From the NCBI RefSeq assembly GCF_037975245.1, contig NC_092567.1, positions 5,030,214 through 5,094,213 of the forward strand: a stretch of 64,000 nucleotides of DNA, in the 5' to 3' direction. Both the position numbers and the translations under genes were made by a program. Below are positions 49,715 to 62,830 of this stretch, piece after piece. Numbering within the stretch: position 1 is the first letter of the stretch; every line of letters starts with the position of its first letter. The notes beneath the pieces were generated by a model that worked only from the letters and a program-made list of their open reading frames with translations, was not told the DNA's origin and made no database searches. The DNA comes from Apostichopus japonicus (Eukaryota; Echinodermata; Holothuroidea; Aspidochirotida; Stichopodidae).

Positions 49715-49965
49715 CTATATGGTGGTAATTCTACTCACTGAAGCAGAACTTTGACACCCAGAAGGCCAAAAAATGTGCACTAGAGTGTCAATTATACTCC
49801 CTGAAGTGCAATTTTGACACCCAGAAGTGCTAACAAATGAACACTTTATGGTGTTAATTTTACTTCCTGAAGTGTCATGTTGACACCCAGAAGTTTTAAC
49901 AAATGAACACTTTATTGTGTTAATTTTACTCCCTGTAGTGTACCTTCAACACCAGGAAGTGTTAT
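49715..49965. repeat. ~80-bp subterminal tandem repeat
   Basis: Three units share 'tgaacact.tatggtg.taatt.tactccctgaagtg' and 'ttgacacccagaag'. They sit just inside the right end of the TA-flanked element and carry the same AACACTT words as its termini. Confidence 0.75.
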
Positions 49966-50135
49966 TTTGACACTTGTATGGGTGTTGTTAAGGTAACACT
50001 CGCAAAGTGTTATATTATGTTACACTTCTGAAGTGTTAATTTAACCCGGTGGGTGTTGTCCCTAATCGAAACAGGGTGGGGTGTTAAATTCAACACTTTA
50101 CGATTCAAATTTAACACTTCATTTTTTTGAGTGTA

Positions 50136-53100
50136 CTTTTGAGATTGATCAATGATGACATTATCAGCAGTGACTTCACTCCACCATTAACAATGTGAAT
50201 CTCGATGTGTCCTTTAAACACAGAACAATAAACGAGCGTACACTGTGTACGAGTCTGAGAAATTATGTTGAGGGTGGAGATAGTGAGGTTTGTATGTATT
50301 TACATTACTATTAATTAATTAAAATAATGAATGTAGGTAGAATCTTATTATAGATGTGTTATTGTACAGGGAAATGAAACATTTGATTGCTCGTGATGTT
50401 TGTAAAGCTACCCGATTTCAAGATATTCAGCTTTATATAACAACGCATTAGTGATGTCATCAAATACCATGAAAACTAATAATTTAAATATTGATGATAG
50501 AAAAAGATTAAATGTATTTGTAATTACTTAATTGAGTTAAATTAAGGAGCTACAAGACTGGACAAATCATCTGTAACTAACTGCACGTCCATAGTTTCAC
50601 TGTTATGATTCAGTTACAATACTTGTGACGTTATGACAAATGCTCGTTTCCATTAAACTCAAGAAACACGTAAATATTTTGAATAACCATGATAATTTCT
50701 TTTTCATCAGACTACCATAGCCTGCAGCATAGTTGCATCCATGATAATTTGCATGATCCAAGCGGAGGATGAAAATTTCTCTTGAGCATTAGTTTTATTT
50801 AATGAGTAAAAACAGTCTAGGTCTGAGTCGGGTACTCGAATACCCGGGTACCCGACTTAACATTCGAGTACCCGAATCGAAAACACACAAAACGGGTACC
50901 CGTTTTTTGAGAGGGGTGCGCGTAATTGCTACGCGATTGCTTTCATGATTTCATGTTTTGATTAATCAAGACACGCGAATACGGAAGATTATTTCAATGA
51001 AATAACTTTCTTGTAAATGTAGATGGCTGTTTTAATTGCTTACAACTTCTAGTTTCAGCCATTCGTAATGGTTCATTTTCTTGTGTGGATAAAATCATTC
51101 AACACTGAAAACGAAAATATTATACCGGTAAAAACTAATCAAGATTGAGATATTTAATCCATCGCAACAGCAACTGTGTACGTACAATAATATAATACCT
51201 CTTCAAAACATAGCACATGCCTTCTAAACAATTGCCGATTTGCAGGTAATTAAAAGTTGTTAACAAGGCTACGCTTCTGCGTGTGTGTGTGTGTGTGTGT
51301 AAGAAACCGATGTGGTCATAGGCTAGCATGTGGTCGAAGATAGCAGTAATAATAAAGTATTCCATGGATAGTTCAGTTCCAGCTAACTGTCTTACAATTT
51401 GAGATAACAAGCAGATGGTTAGGCTAGATTTCCCCATTGACTTAGGCTGGTGGTTGGCTACCATGTGGTCAAAGATAGCAGCAATAACGAAAGTATTCGG
51501 TGAATATTTTAGTACCAGCTAACTGCGACACAATTTGTGGGTTTGTGATTTTAGGCTTCTATGCATATGTGGTTGGTTATTTGTGGTGATTTTACGCAAA
51601 CGTAGTTTGTCGAGTGCACATGTCTTTGTTGTCATCAAGCAGCTAACTCTGGTAGTCCATAGCAAGTGCTTTCCTCTCATAGTTGTAGCTACTGTACACG
51701 TTCATGCATATGTAAATACTGGAATTCTCAAAATTGCTATATTTTTTTCATTCATTTATTAATAGAAGGAAATACTGGCAAGGATATTAACGGGATGTTA
51801 AGATGGATTATAGACGGGATAACAAAACAAATAAAATCGCGACTTTTTATTAAACGTTTATTCCAATGCGATCGTGTATCGATGAATCGCTACACGGTCA
51901 CAGCCGTAATGTATGTATAATTTCAGGTGAGAGCTGAAATTTATTTACGGCACTTCCCGTATTGGCAATTTTCTACATGCGTGATTTAAAATAATAAACT
52001 GCGGGAATGGCGCAATCCCGCGGCTAATGCAAACCCTGGATCGCAGTAAAAGAAACAGTCGGAAGTATTTTTATGCAAGGTTTTTTTTTCTTTCCATGTC
52101 CATTTGTATATTTATTATACATCAAAACATGAAATTCAGTTGTTCATAACAAAAGTAGTATTGCTTGAAAAGGTATATTTCGGAGATGTAATGTAAGGTG
52201 TCATAGTGATCTGCCATGTATGTACATTTTACATTGTGTTTGACTAGTGACGTATATACCATTGCAGTAAGACGCACATGTACTGTAGCTATTTAGTAAA
52301 TTCACCCACCCTCCCCCTCCCCCCTCCAAAAAAAAAAAAAAGAGATACCATAACAACCAACTAGTAAATAACACATGAGCAAGAATCGCTGCGTGAAGTG
52401 TTTATACCTCCCCTCCTGCACCCGACCACTCTCACATTCGTTTGGCTTTAACTCACTTTAACGACTACAATGAATCGTATAACGTCTTCATTTTTTTTAG
52501 ACGTATGTAGACAAGATGGTGGACCATACAATTGAAAACATTAAAAAACCATTACTGATCTTTTCTTGTATTTAGGCGTTGACCGATGAATAAGACTACT
52601 TGAATTGTATCTGAATCCCTCTCTTAACTACTACTTGCAAGATTAGTGGTTACTCTAATATTTATTTCTTCATGACAGTTTAGCATCTCACCGAAAATCA
52701 AACAAAAATATTAAGTTAAAACTTCGACAGATAACACGCGTTAAATGGAATAAAGTATACATCGTTACCTCATTAAGTATATAATATCGATGTAAAACTG
52801 TACCAAATCGATACACAATATGTATATTAGATATTTTTCTTTGATAGTTGAATGTTATCAAAGGGTGTGATGCGAAGTCCCCGGAAGTTGCAGATTTAGG
52901 TAGGGTTTCAGGAAGAAGCTTAACCTCAAAATTGTACAGAACGTTTCTGAGAGCTCAAGCGGGGTCGAGGGGCTTTCTCTGGAATATATTTCAAGGCCTG
53001 GTTGGTTCCACGAGGGGAAGCCCCCTGGAGTTTTTGCATTGGTGATATCCCTTGTTCTCTCGTAGGGAGTTTGAAGTACTGTACTAAAACACAAAACAGA

Positions 53101-53980
53101 TGTAATCAATAAATTATAGTTATCTATTATGTATTCCAAGCAGGCTGGTGGGGATCCGCTGGACTTAAGCTGCACCCTTTGAAGGTATTTTTCGTACTCT
53201 TTAAGATATTTTGAAACGCAGACATATATTTATGAGAAGAGCTCAATTTTTAGCGGACAGTAGTGTTAGGCCCCGGTGGGGGGGGGGGGTGTCAGGGGGA
53301 GCCTCTGGAAGCTGCTTCATTTTATTTACCTAATATTATCTAAATCTGGGTAAATTTAGACCTACAGTAAGGGAGTAACAGACTGACCGATTCTTTTTCT
53401 TCATTTTTTGTATAAAAAAAAATAAAAAAATATGGTCTCAAATTCAAATATAGTTCTAATACTTCCCCTCATATCATTACCCACATTTCATTTCTACTAT
53501 AATTTATTTCAAGGCAAGTGATGCATGGATGTTAATGTTTGCCAATACATGTAAATTGTACTCTTTTCAAGCGTCGATCAATGGAGTGATGGGGTGTCTC
53601 CCCACCACGCCACCACCACGCATTTCAAACTAACTTAACATAGTTAAAACACAATTTTGCTTTTAGACGCATATATTGGACATAATTCAAGTCATATAAG
53701 TCAAACTTTGCCTCAGAAGGTATCAGTTGAATTCTAAACTTCCCCTTTATCTGGGGATAGACCACAGACCCCCCCCCCTCCCTACTCCTTATATGATGTT
53801 GGCTTTGACAACCCTCCGTTCCGGTACAAAGCTGCAGAACGAGTGTCTTATCTTTGCCTTTATAAAGGCATGATGCTAATGTTACCTATTAGTATATTTC
53901 GAGTACGATACATCTAGCACCAACAGTTCCGATACATTTTTGGTTTCGATGAAATCGTAACCTATGCATTCATGCAGGCG
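50136..53980. other. Probable intronic sequence with minor repeats
   Basis: No gene is supported. It holds GGGTACCCG-rich DNA at 50817-50920, a (GT)n tract at about 51279-51300, and a duplication of about 100 bp (51308-51406 against 51461-51540, both with 'catgtggtc.aagatagcag.aataa' and 'ccagctaactg'). A low-complexity stretch around 52850-53300 contains a G homopolymer at 53279. Confidence 0.4.
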
Positions 53981-53982
53981 GA

Positions 53983-54060
53983 GAGTGTGTGTATGTGTGT
54001 ATGTATGTATGTATGTGTGTATGTATGTATGTATGTATGTATGGGTGTGTGTGTGTGTGT
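53983..54060. repeat. TGTA/TG compound microsatellite
   Basis: Alternating (TGTA)n and (TG)n units. It borders the reverse copy of the AGGTCA-rich repeat, where the (CA)n tail of that family would be expected. Confidence 0.9.
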
Positions 54061-56290
54061 GACGCCTGGCTTGTAAACACGGTATCTCAAGTAGGGAAGC
54101 TTGGACCAATCTAATATTTGGTGTATAAGAGTACTACATTGAGTAGATGTGCCCTATTTTTTTGTGTTGCCTGTGAAGGTCACCAAAGGTCAGTTAGAGG
54201 CCAAAAACCAAAATATTAAAACAAGCAATAACTCCCATTGACAGGATCCGACATGGTTGATATTTTGGGACCAGTTGTGAATGGGGTAAGGGATCATTTC
54301 AAAACCTAACGGTCATGTGATCCAAGGTCAACAAAGGTCAATCAGGGGTCAAAAACTAGTATTTTTGCAATAACTTGAGAACCAAATGTCCGTGAAGGTT
54401 GGGAGTTGCGCTAGTGTAATCAGGGAGTCGACCCGCATCTAGGTGACCTTAGACCTCAGGTTGACCTCCGGTGACCTTTATCAGTTTTTTGGGTTATTTG
54501 AATTTTCGTGGCCATAATCGGATCTCAAAGGTACCTTCCGATCAAAATAGTCCATAGTTGACCCCTGTGCGACCTTCGTGTGCGAAGTTATCAGAGGTCA
54601 ATGTTTTTGTTTTTTAATAAGTACAGTTAGGATGGTCGCACAGACTTGTCATGTTGCTTTTCGGAATCAGCGTGTTAAACTACATCTGACTGCGAGGTCA
54701 AAAGGTCAAAGGTCAAATCTTAAAAAATATGCTCATTTTAGGAGATACGGGGCAAAACAAAATAGAACAAAGATAAGTTTAAAAAATTGCTGACATATGA
54801 TAGAGCTTTTTGTGCTGAATATAGGAAACCAACTCCCGCTTCAATCGGACACCCAGTTCTCAAGTTATGAGGGGCCAAAGGTTGGTTTTGATACATTTCT
54901 AGCAATAACATTATGTGTGTACATTGTAGGCAAAACAAATTTTAGGACAGAGTGCACATCATCAAGAGAAACATTTTTGATAAAAACCATCAGGTCATCC
55001 AAGGTCATTCAAGGTTGATTATGTGCCAAAAACTCCCAACTTTGCTAATTTTTGCAACAACTTCTAGTCACGAAGTCTGACATGGCTGGTAAATTAGGAC
55101 AAGTTGTGAATGGAGTAGGGACACATTTTCAAAAATAACCGTGATGTGATCCAAGGTCACCAAAGGTCATTTATGGGTCAAAATGTGTTTTTTTTTTCTC
55201 AATAACTTGTGAAACTACCACTGACAGGGTCCGACATGCTTGATATTTTGGGACCAGTTGTGAATGGGGTAAGGGATCATTTCAAAACATAACGGTAATA
55301 TGATCCAAGGTCAACAAAGGTCAATTAGGGGTCAAAAACTAGTATTTTTGCAATAACGTGAGAACCAAATGTCCCTCAAGTTTGGGATTTTAGGACAGAG
55401 TGCACATCATCAAGGGAAAATTTTTTGATAAAAACCATTGGTCATTCAAGGTCATTCAAGGTTGAGTATGTGCCAAAAACTCCCAACTTATGCTAATTTT
55501 TGCAACAACTTCTAGTCACAAAGTCTGACATGGCTGGTATATTAGGACAAGTTGTGAATGGAGTAGGGACACATTTTCAAAGATAACCGTGATGTGATCC
55601 AAGGTCACCAAAGGTCATTTATGGGTCAAAATGTGTTTTTTTCTCAATAACTTGTGAAACTACCATTGACGGTTCCGACATGGTTGATATTTTGGGACTA
55701 GTTGTGAATGGGGTATGGGATCATTTCAAAACATAACGGTAATATGGTCCAAGGTCAACAAAGGTCAATTAGGGGTCAAAAACTAGTATTTTTGCAATAA
55801 CGTGAGAACCAAATGTCCATCAAGGTTGGGATTTTAGGACAGAGCGCACATCATCAAGAGAAACATTTTTGATAAAAACCATTAGGTCATCCAAGGTCAT
55901 TCAAGGTTGATTATGTGCCAAAAACTCCCAACTTTGCTAATTTTTGCAACAACTTCTAGTCACGAAGTCTGACATGGCTGGTATATTAGGACAAGTTGTG
56001 AATGAAGTAGGGACACATTTTCCAAAATAACCGTGATGTGATCCAAGGTCACCAAAGGTCATTTATGGGTCAAAATGTGTTTTTTTCCCGATAACTTGTG
56101 AAACTACCACTGACAGGGTTGAGAGTTACGCTATTGTAATACAATGGTCGAACTGCATTTGGGTGACATTTGACCTCAGGTTGACCTCCAGTGACCTGTA
56201 TTAGCTTCTTTCAAGTTGATTCTTTGAAGTTTCGAGGGCATATTCCAATCTAACTTGTCCATAAGTGGACTCCTCTGCAACCCAAATGTG
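54060..56290 (-). repeat. Reverse-oriented copy of the AGGTCA-rich repeat family
   Basis: The sequence repeats 'ggtcaccaaaggtca', 'gatattttggga' and 'aaaaactagtatttttgcaataac', the complements of the units at 32.9-34.7 kb. An internal tandem unit of about 445 bp starts near 54940, 55389 and 55833 ('ttttaggacagag.gcacatcatcaag'). Half-sites are abundant, but the exact DR4-DR5-DR1 cluster is degraded near 54440-54480. No coding frame is supported. Confidence 0.75.
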
Positions 56291-57168
56291 CGAAGTCATT
56301 AAGAGATTTGGTTTGGTTTTGTAATACTTGGTGTGTGGATTCATAACACTGAGTACAAGAACCCTATTGCTTTTGATGGAGATGTGTATAACCACGTACA
56401 GTAGACTGACCTGTGTTAGCATGTCATAGTGTTATTGTAACAGCTAGTTCTGATTATACTAACAAGCAGAAGTCTAGTGCATTAAAGTCATCGAAACCTC
56501 AATGCATTTTGCATTCTGGTTGGTCTCTGTTTTGTTTTCGTTTATTTTATAATGCACTTTGCAGCAATTTCAGAGACCAATAACTTCGCTTGCAGAACTT
56601 GGAAAAGAAAATAAGTTAAACTTCGCGCTTTATCCTGCAATTCCGAGTGAAAGAATGGTCAAAGCGGCGGTGCGGATGTGTTTAAATGTGTGTTTTACGG
56701 GAGGGGGGTGGGGTTGACAGACTCCGAGGGGCACAACATTACTTCAAAACCTTACACAATCATTGTCGCTGTGTAATTAAGTTGCCCAAAGTGTATGATA
56801 CCACTACTTTTTGGAAAGAGATTTGAAGCATCAATTGATGTGATGGCTTCTATCAAAACATCTTATAGTGCAGTGATCTCGAAGGAGCGAAATGAAAGGA
56901 ATATGACTTATCTCTTAAATCAACCAAGCTTAGCAATATTAAGTGTTGTTACATTTCTATTTATTCAGTTCATTGTTTACTATCACAAGACTTAGGTTTA
57001 GGTGTCTCCTTCATATAAAATGGTAATCATGTGTTGCTGATTCATTACTCTATTGTTTGTGAATCAACAACAATCAACAAGTCAACAGGCATTCACATAG
57101 TTGGTCAAGCCTTGAGAAAAATGTAAGAAATTTTAAGTGTGTCCATTATGACGTCATTGTGACAATAC
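56291..57168. other. Probable intronic sequence, no gene seen
   Basis: About 0.9 kb with no domain-bearing frame. The 66-codon frame at 56795-56995 looks like chance. Confidence 0.35.
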
Positions 57169-57245
57169 CTTTCACGTTTCTTGACTTCAAGGATGATGGA
57201 ATGGATCCAACCTGAATAGTGTCTGGCAGAACGTATCCAGCTAAC
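57169..57245 (-). CDS. Unidentified host gene, most upstream exon found
   Basis: A 77-nt exon bounded by ctccatag and gtattg. After one base that completes an upstream codon it encodes 25 residues (LAGYVLPDTIQVGSIPSSLK...) and one base of the next Val codon. That phase is the one required by the 46473-46534 exon. It is the first exon I can connect; the 5' part of the gene probably lies beyond 57250 or outside the window. The product is unknown. Confidence 0.5.
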
Positions 57246-59628
57246 CTATGGAGAGAAGTAGAGTAATCATCGTGTAAGATTAGATGACGTAGAGGAATGT
57301 CTTCCTAGTCAGGTTTATTGTTTACTAAACCAATGAAGATAAACAAAGTGAACAACAATAACAAGGAAATAAATCACATCTGATTGATCATTCTAATCAG
57401 AATTAATTATGATCACAAGTCTTGTGTTTCAACGATTCCAAGAAAATAAAATAGAATGGATAACAATGTAGATAATAATGATGATAGTTGGAACTGCTGT
57501 ATGTAAATTGTGTGTGATTGATAGTCAAAGGCGTAAGAGCTCAATTTGATTGGGGGGGGGGGGGTTGGGGCTGTAACGACTTGCCCGAAAAATATAACCA
57601 ATATTGTTCACGCTTCGCGCGTGTTCAACGTTTAAATATGCATATCATATAGGCATGCATCGGTCATTGCATCGCAAGCCATCGTGTACCGCACGGTCCG
57701 TAAAAAGTTGATGCTGATGTAAACATCGAAATGTCTCATGATGTAGATGGAGAAAATCATGGAGGGCCAATTTTGTGAAAACTCCCTTTTACATTAGTAA
57801 TGGCGAATTAGTTGGGCAAGCTTACAACTTTATTTCAATTACCAAGGAATTTTTTAAAATTATTGATTTCCTTAAGCTACATCATTGCAATTTATTTTTC
57901 TTTCAGTAGGTGCCCGAAAAATCCTCAGCATATTGCCCGAATTTTCACAAAAAAATATTTGGTTGGAGGGGGAGGGGGCGTGCTGCAGCCCCAACCCCGC
58001 CTCCTACGACTATTTTGATAGTAATTGTAATATGTAGCCTCTAGCTGTCCACATTATCAGCATTGGCAGAATTGTTTATATGTTTAACTATCAATTATTA
58101 TAAAGTTGTTCAAGCATATAGAAATTTAACATTTTACACAACAAACAGAGTAATACAGGTTAATTGTAACAACCGCCTGCTCGGATCACGTGGTATACAT
58201 CGTATGCTATTTTCGGTAAATTAATTGATTTTATAGTTCGTCTTTGTGAATCCTTCTCACTTTAAATGAGAACTAAAATAAAATATTTCAGATTGTTAGA
58301 GGTCACTGGTAAAATATACAATCTAGAAATTATGAATCTTAAAGCTGAAATATTGTTTCTTAATCTCAAAATAGTTTAAGATGCTACATATTATATTTTC
58401 AACTTAATGGCTGTATGACAAACCTGTAAACAATTGCATTGAAACGGAGGATGAATGGAAGGGAGAGGGGGAGGAGGGTCGAAGTAGGGTCGAGTAGAAA
58501 GAACACAAAATGTTAAGTGAAAGATGCAGGTATACCAAAGTTATCTATAAGTATTTATTCAATTTCACTAATGTTATCACATTGTACGAGTTGTTATTTC
58601 GTCATTGATCCAAATCCAATTTTACAAAATTATAACATTTTTGTGGAGTTGATAAGAGTTCATTAACCATTACACGTTCAAATTTTCCTATTCAACTATG
58701 TTCTCAGTGTAGAACTGAATGTGTCCAAAATATCCGACGTCCTTCATAACAAGGAATTGTTACAACTTGTACTTTATTAAGAACACTAATACGATTTTCG
58801 TTGATTCGCAAAAGAAAAGTTTTATTGGAATATGGAGGCAAAAGCACTGAGGGGCAGGGGAGAATGTGACTTTGATTGTACGCAAGAAACAACTAAACTG
58901 TTAAATTATCTGAAACCTCTCAAAATTAATACTCTGTGCATTCTTTAATTTCAAAGTAACTGGTAAGTTCCATTAACAAATGTAAGCCACTTTTCAGGGT
59001 AACCAGAAGATGGGAGGAGCATGTGCTCAATCAGCCCCCCACCCACCACCACACGCCCACCCTCTTTCACTGCTCCGTCGCCCCTGACACGGTTAACGGA
59101 CCGTTTCATCGCAAACATTTGGAGTGAAGTCTACACATAGTGCCTTTATACTGGTAACTTGACCTACAAGTAAATACACCAAATATATATGGATCGTGTT
59201 GTGACATGTGGGGGTTTACAATTCTGGTTTTACCTCTTTTTCAGCAATCTAGTTGGGTTTTTTTTGTCATACCTTCCTAAATGTTATTATTTTATGGCAA
59301 AACCATCAAATAGCGAACACAAACAGATCTTGCATGGGCCGATATGAAATAACCGGGCTGGTGGTAGGGGTAGAGGGAGGGTGCGAAACCTTGAACCTTT
59401 GTGGTAGCATAAGATTATTCATAATGATTATTATGATTGCTATGAGTTTGGTGAAATACATCAATGATGTTAAGCAGAAATTCGTTATAGTATCACCCTC
59501 CCCTTACAATATAGCGACTCATCAAGCCAAGCAGTATTTCAGTCCGTCTCAAAAAAACCATATGCAGAGACCTTTATACTAAAATCAGTATTTATTATGT
59601 GAAAAGAGTACTTTAAAGCCCTCCTAAT
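57246..59628. other. No gene seen; G-rich and C-rich fragments
   Basis: Possible upstream intron of the minus-strand gene. The interval 57552-57995 is bounded by G-rich arms ('ggggttggggctgtaacgac' and 'gctgcagccccaacccc') and may be a decayed transposon, but I could not find a target duplication. Confidence 0.35.
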
Positions 59629-61063
59629 CAGTGGCGTAGCCAGGATTTTTTTCAGTGGGGGCGCTGGGGGGCGTGACCATATCCTGGGAGGGCGTCTTGT
59701 TACTATCTAAGCGAAGCTAAAAAGGCCTCCTAGATCGTTGGAAATGACACTTCCCAGGCCTTATAAGCTGCTCTAAAGTTTTCTCAATATCCATTATTTT
59801 GAGATCCCATGTCTTGATATGGTCATCAAATAGAAAAAAAAAAAACAGTATATGGTAAGTTACTTTGAAATATCATGACATATCTTTTGTGAGTTTGACA
59901 CCGGCATTGACATTTTTCGACAAATCTGCAAATTGCACGTGGAAAATACGGAAAGATCGACTGGGCTGTCAGCCAAGTAACATACTGAAATGACCGAACT
60001 ATATGTCAAACTGACATCAAAGATTGCATCTGAAATATTATTAGGGTGCTAGACTGATTGGCCGGTAGTTCTCAGCGATAGTATTGTCTCCTTTGTTGCA
60101 TTTTTTTTTAGCGGTTTTAAGAGCACCAGGGTACGTACCAGAAGTGAAAACCCGGCCTATGTGCTATGTCAGCAACTATAGCCAGCGACGTAGCCAGGAA
60201 TTTGAAAGGGGGAGCACATTTTGCGATTGATATGGGGGAGGGGTTTATGGGGAGGGGTGTCCCCCTCCTCTTTGAGATTTATCGAACAATTGAAGGTCCT
60301 TAGATGCGATCTGGTGCAATGTTTTGCCAGTTTCATCATTATCATGTGATATCATATTATCAGCAGATTTTGTTTCCTGTTTGAATTCTTTTTCATGTTC
60401 TTTTACATAATATATCAGAAAGACAAACATAGTGCTCTTTTACATTTTTTTTTTACAGTAGGATGATTCTTGTTTATTGTCCAATGTCTGGATATTTCCA
60501 TACATTTGACGAACTTAGCTGATGGACAATATAAACTTTCATATTTTGTAAGACAGCCAGTGCAGTGGCCTAAAAACAAATATCTTTATCGCAGTGTATT
60601 AGCAGTGTAATAAATATTTATAGGAAGCGCGTATCACGTACGATTGCTTGCTTGGCTTCATAACATGCTGTTCGCGCAACAACTTAGGACCAATTATATA
60701 AAGGATGAGAACGAACGGTTCGTGACCCTAAATCGAGTGCAGTTAGGTAGGCAATATGTATTTTATTACGCAGTGGCCAACTGTAGGCTTGTAATAGGCT
60801 ATAGGCTAAATTTAGCTACTTGCATCTGCCAAACTAAGTAAGTAGCTACATCAGTAGGCCTGAATGTTACTACGATTATAATCGAGTTAACGGAGCTGAC
60901 GAGTATTCAAGATCAAAAGAGAGATTCGTGACCATTCAGACCAATGATATATTTTTCGCAACTAACTTTTTCTTCGAGACCCAAAATCCCAGTGGGAGGG
61001 CGACAAGCTTTCATGGGAAGGGGGCTGTCTTCCCCCACCCCCACCCCCTTGGCTACGCCACTG
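59629..61063. mobile_element. hAT-like element, TSD CTCCTAAT
   Basis: The inverted ends CAGTGGCGTAGCCAGG and CAGTGGCGTAGCCAAGG face each other. The 8-bp duplication CTCCTAAT is perfect at 59621-59628 and 61064-61071. A second left-end-like sequence CAGCGACGTAGCCAGG at 60183 suggests a nested relative whose right end I could not find. There is no transposase frame. Confidence 0.85.
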
Positions 61064-61071
61064 CTCCTAAT

Positions 61072-62283
<1,212 letters not shown>

Positions 62284-62379
62284 CCAAGGGGCTAGACCTC
62301 CACGACGGGTTGTGTGGCTGTTGCCCTGCTCCTACACCCCTTCTGGCGCCACCATATCGGTATATAAATGTGCGAATAT

Positions 62380-62830
62380 ACAATGGCGAAACTAAAGGGT
62401 TTTTACAGCTAGGGGACGGCAAAGGAGCATTTTGGTCGTCCTATTCTAGCTAATATTCGTCAGAAAGGAGTGGCCTTCTTTTCACTAATGTAGGTCGAAA
62501 AAATGTATTTTTACTTAAACATATAGCGGAAACAGAAAGGTCCCTAATTCCACTCATTTGTCAAAGTGTAGTTAGGAACCACTGTATTTCGAGTGAAATT
62601 AGATCGTCGTCCTGGGGGGGGGGGGGGTTTAAAAGGATGGGTGTCCCCCTCCCTTTTGATTTAAAAAAAAATAATAATTAAGGTTTCTTAGATGCAATCT
62701 GGTGCTGTAGTTTGCAACTTTTAAGGTCAATTTATGTTCAAAAATCGTTAAGAAAGTATTTCTGCGTCTTTGGCCTGCACATTGGATGGAATGCTAACAA
62801 AACACGTTTTCACTTTTACTGCATTTAGAG
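62380..62830. repeat. Dispersed repeat shared with 60.2 kb
   Basis: The words 'gtgtccccctcc', 'cttagatgc.atctggtgc' and the G-rich run before them occur both here (62640-62706) and at 60257-60320, in the same order. It is probably a transposon arm of the family inserted in the 59.6-kb element. Confidence 0.5.

Larger units (their letters stand above)
47026..50133 (+). mobile_element. 3.1-kb TA-flanked DNA transposon with CAC(G/T)CAAAAAAATG ends
   Basis: The ends CACGCAAAAAAATGGAGTGTT and CACTCAAAAAAATGAAGTGTT (right, reverse complement) are inverted with two mismatches in 21. TA flanks both (47024-47025 and 50134-50135). The subterminal parts are rich in AACACTT/AAGTGTT words, including an 80-bp tandem array. 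Two tandem repeat blocks and gene remnants lie inside. The superfamily is not certain. Confidence 0.75.

Noticed and set aside
57552-57995. Possible transposon with G-rich and C-rich inverted arms
   Set aside because: No target duplication or defined terminal repeat was found.
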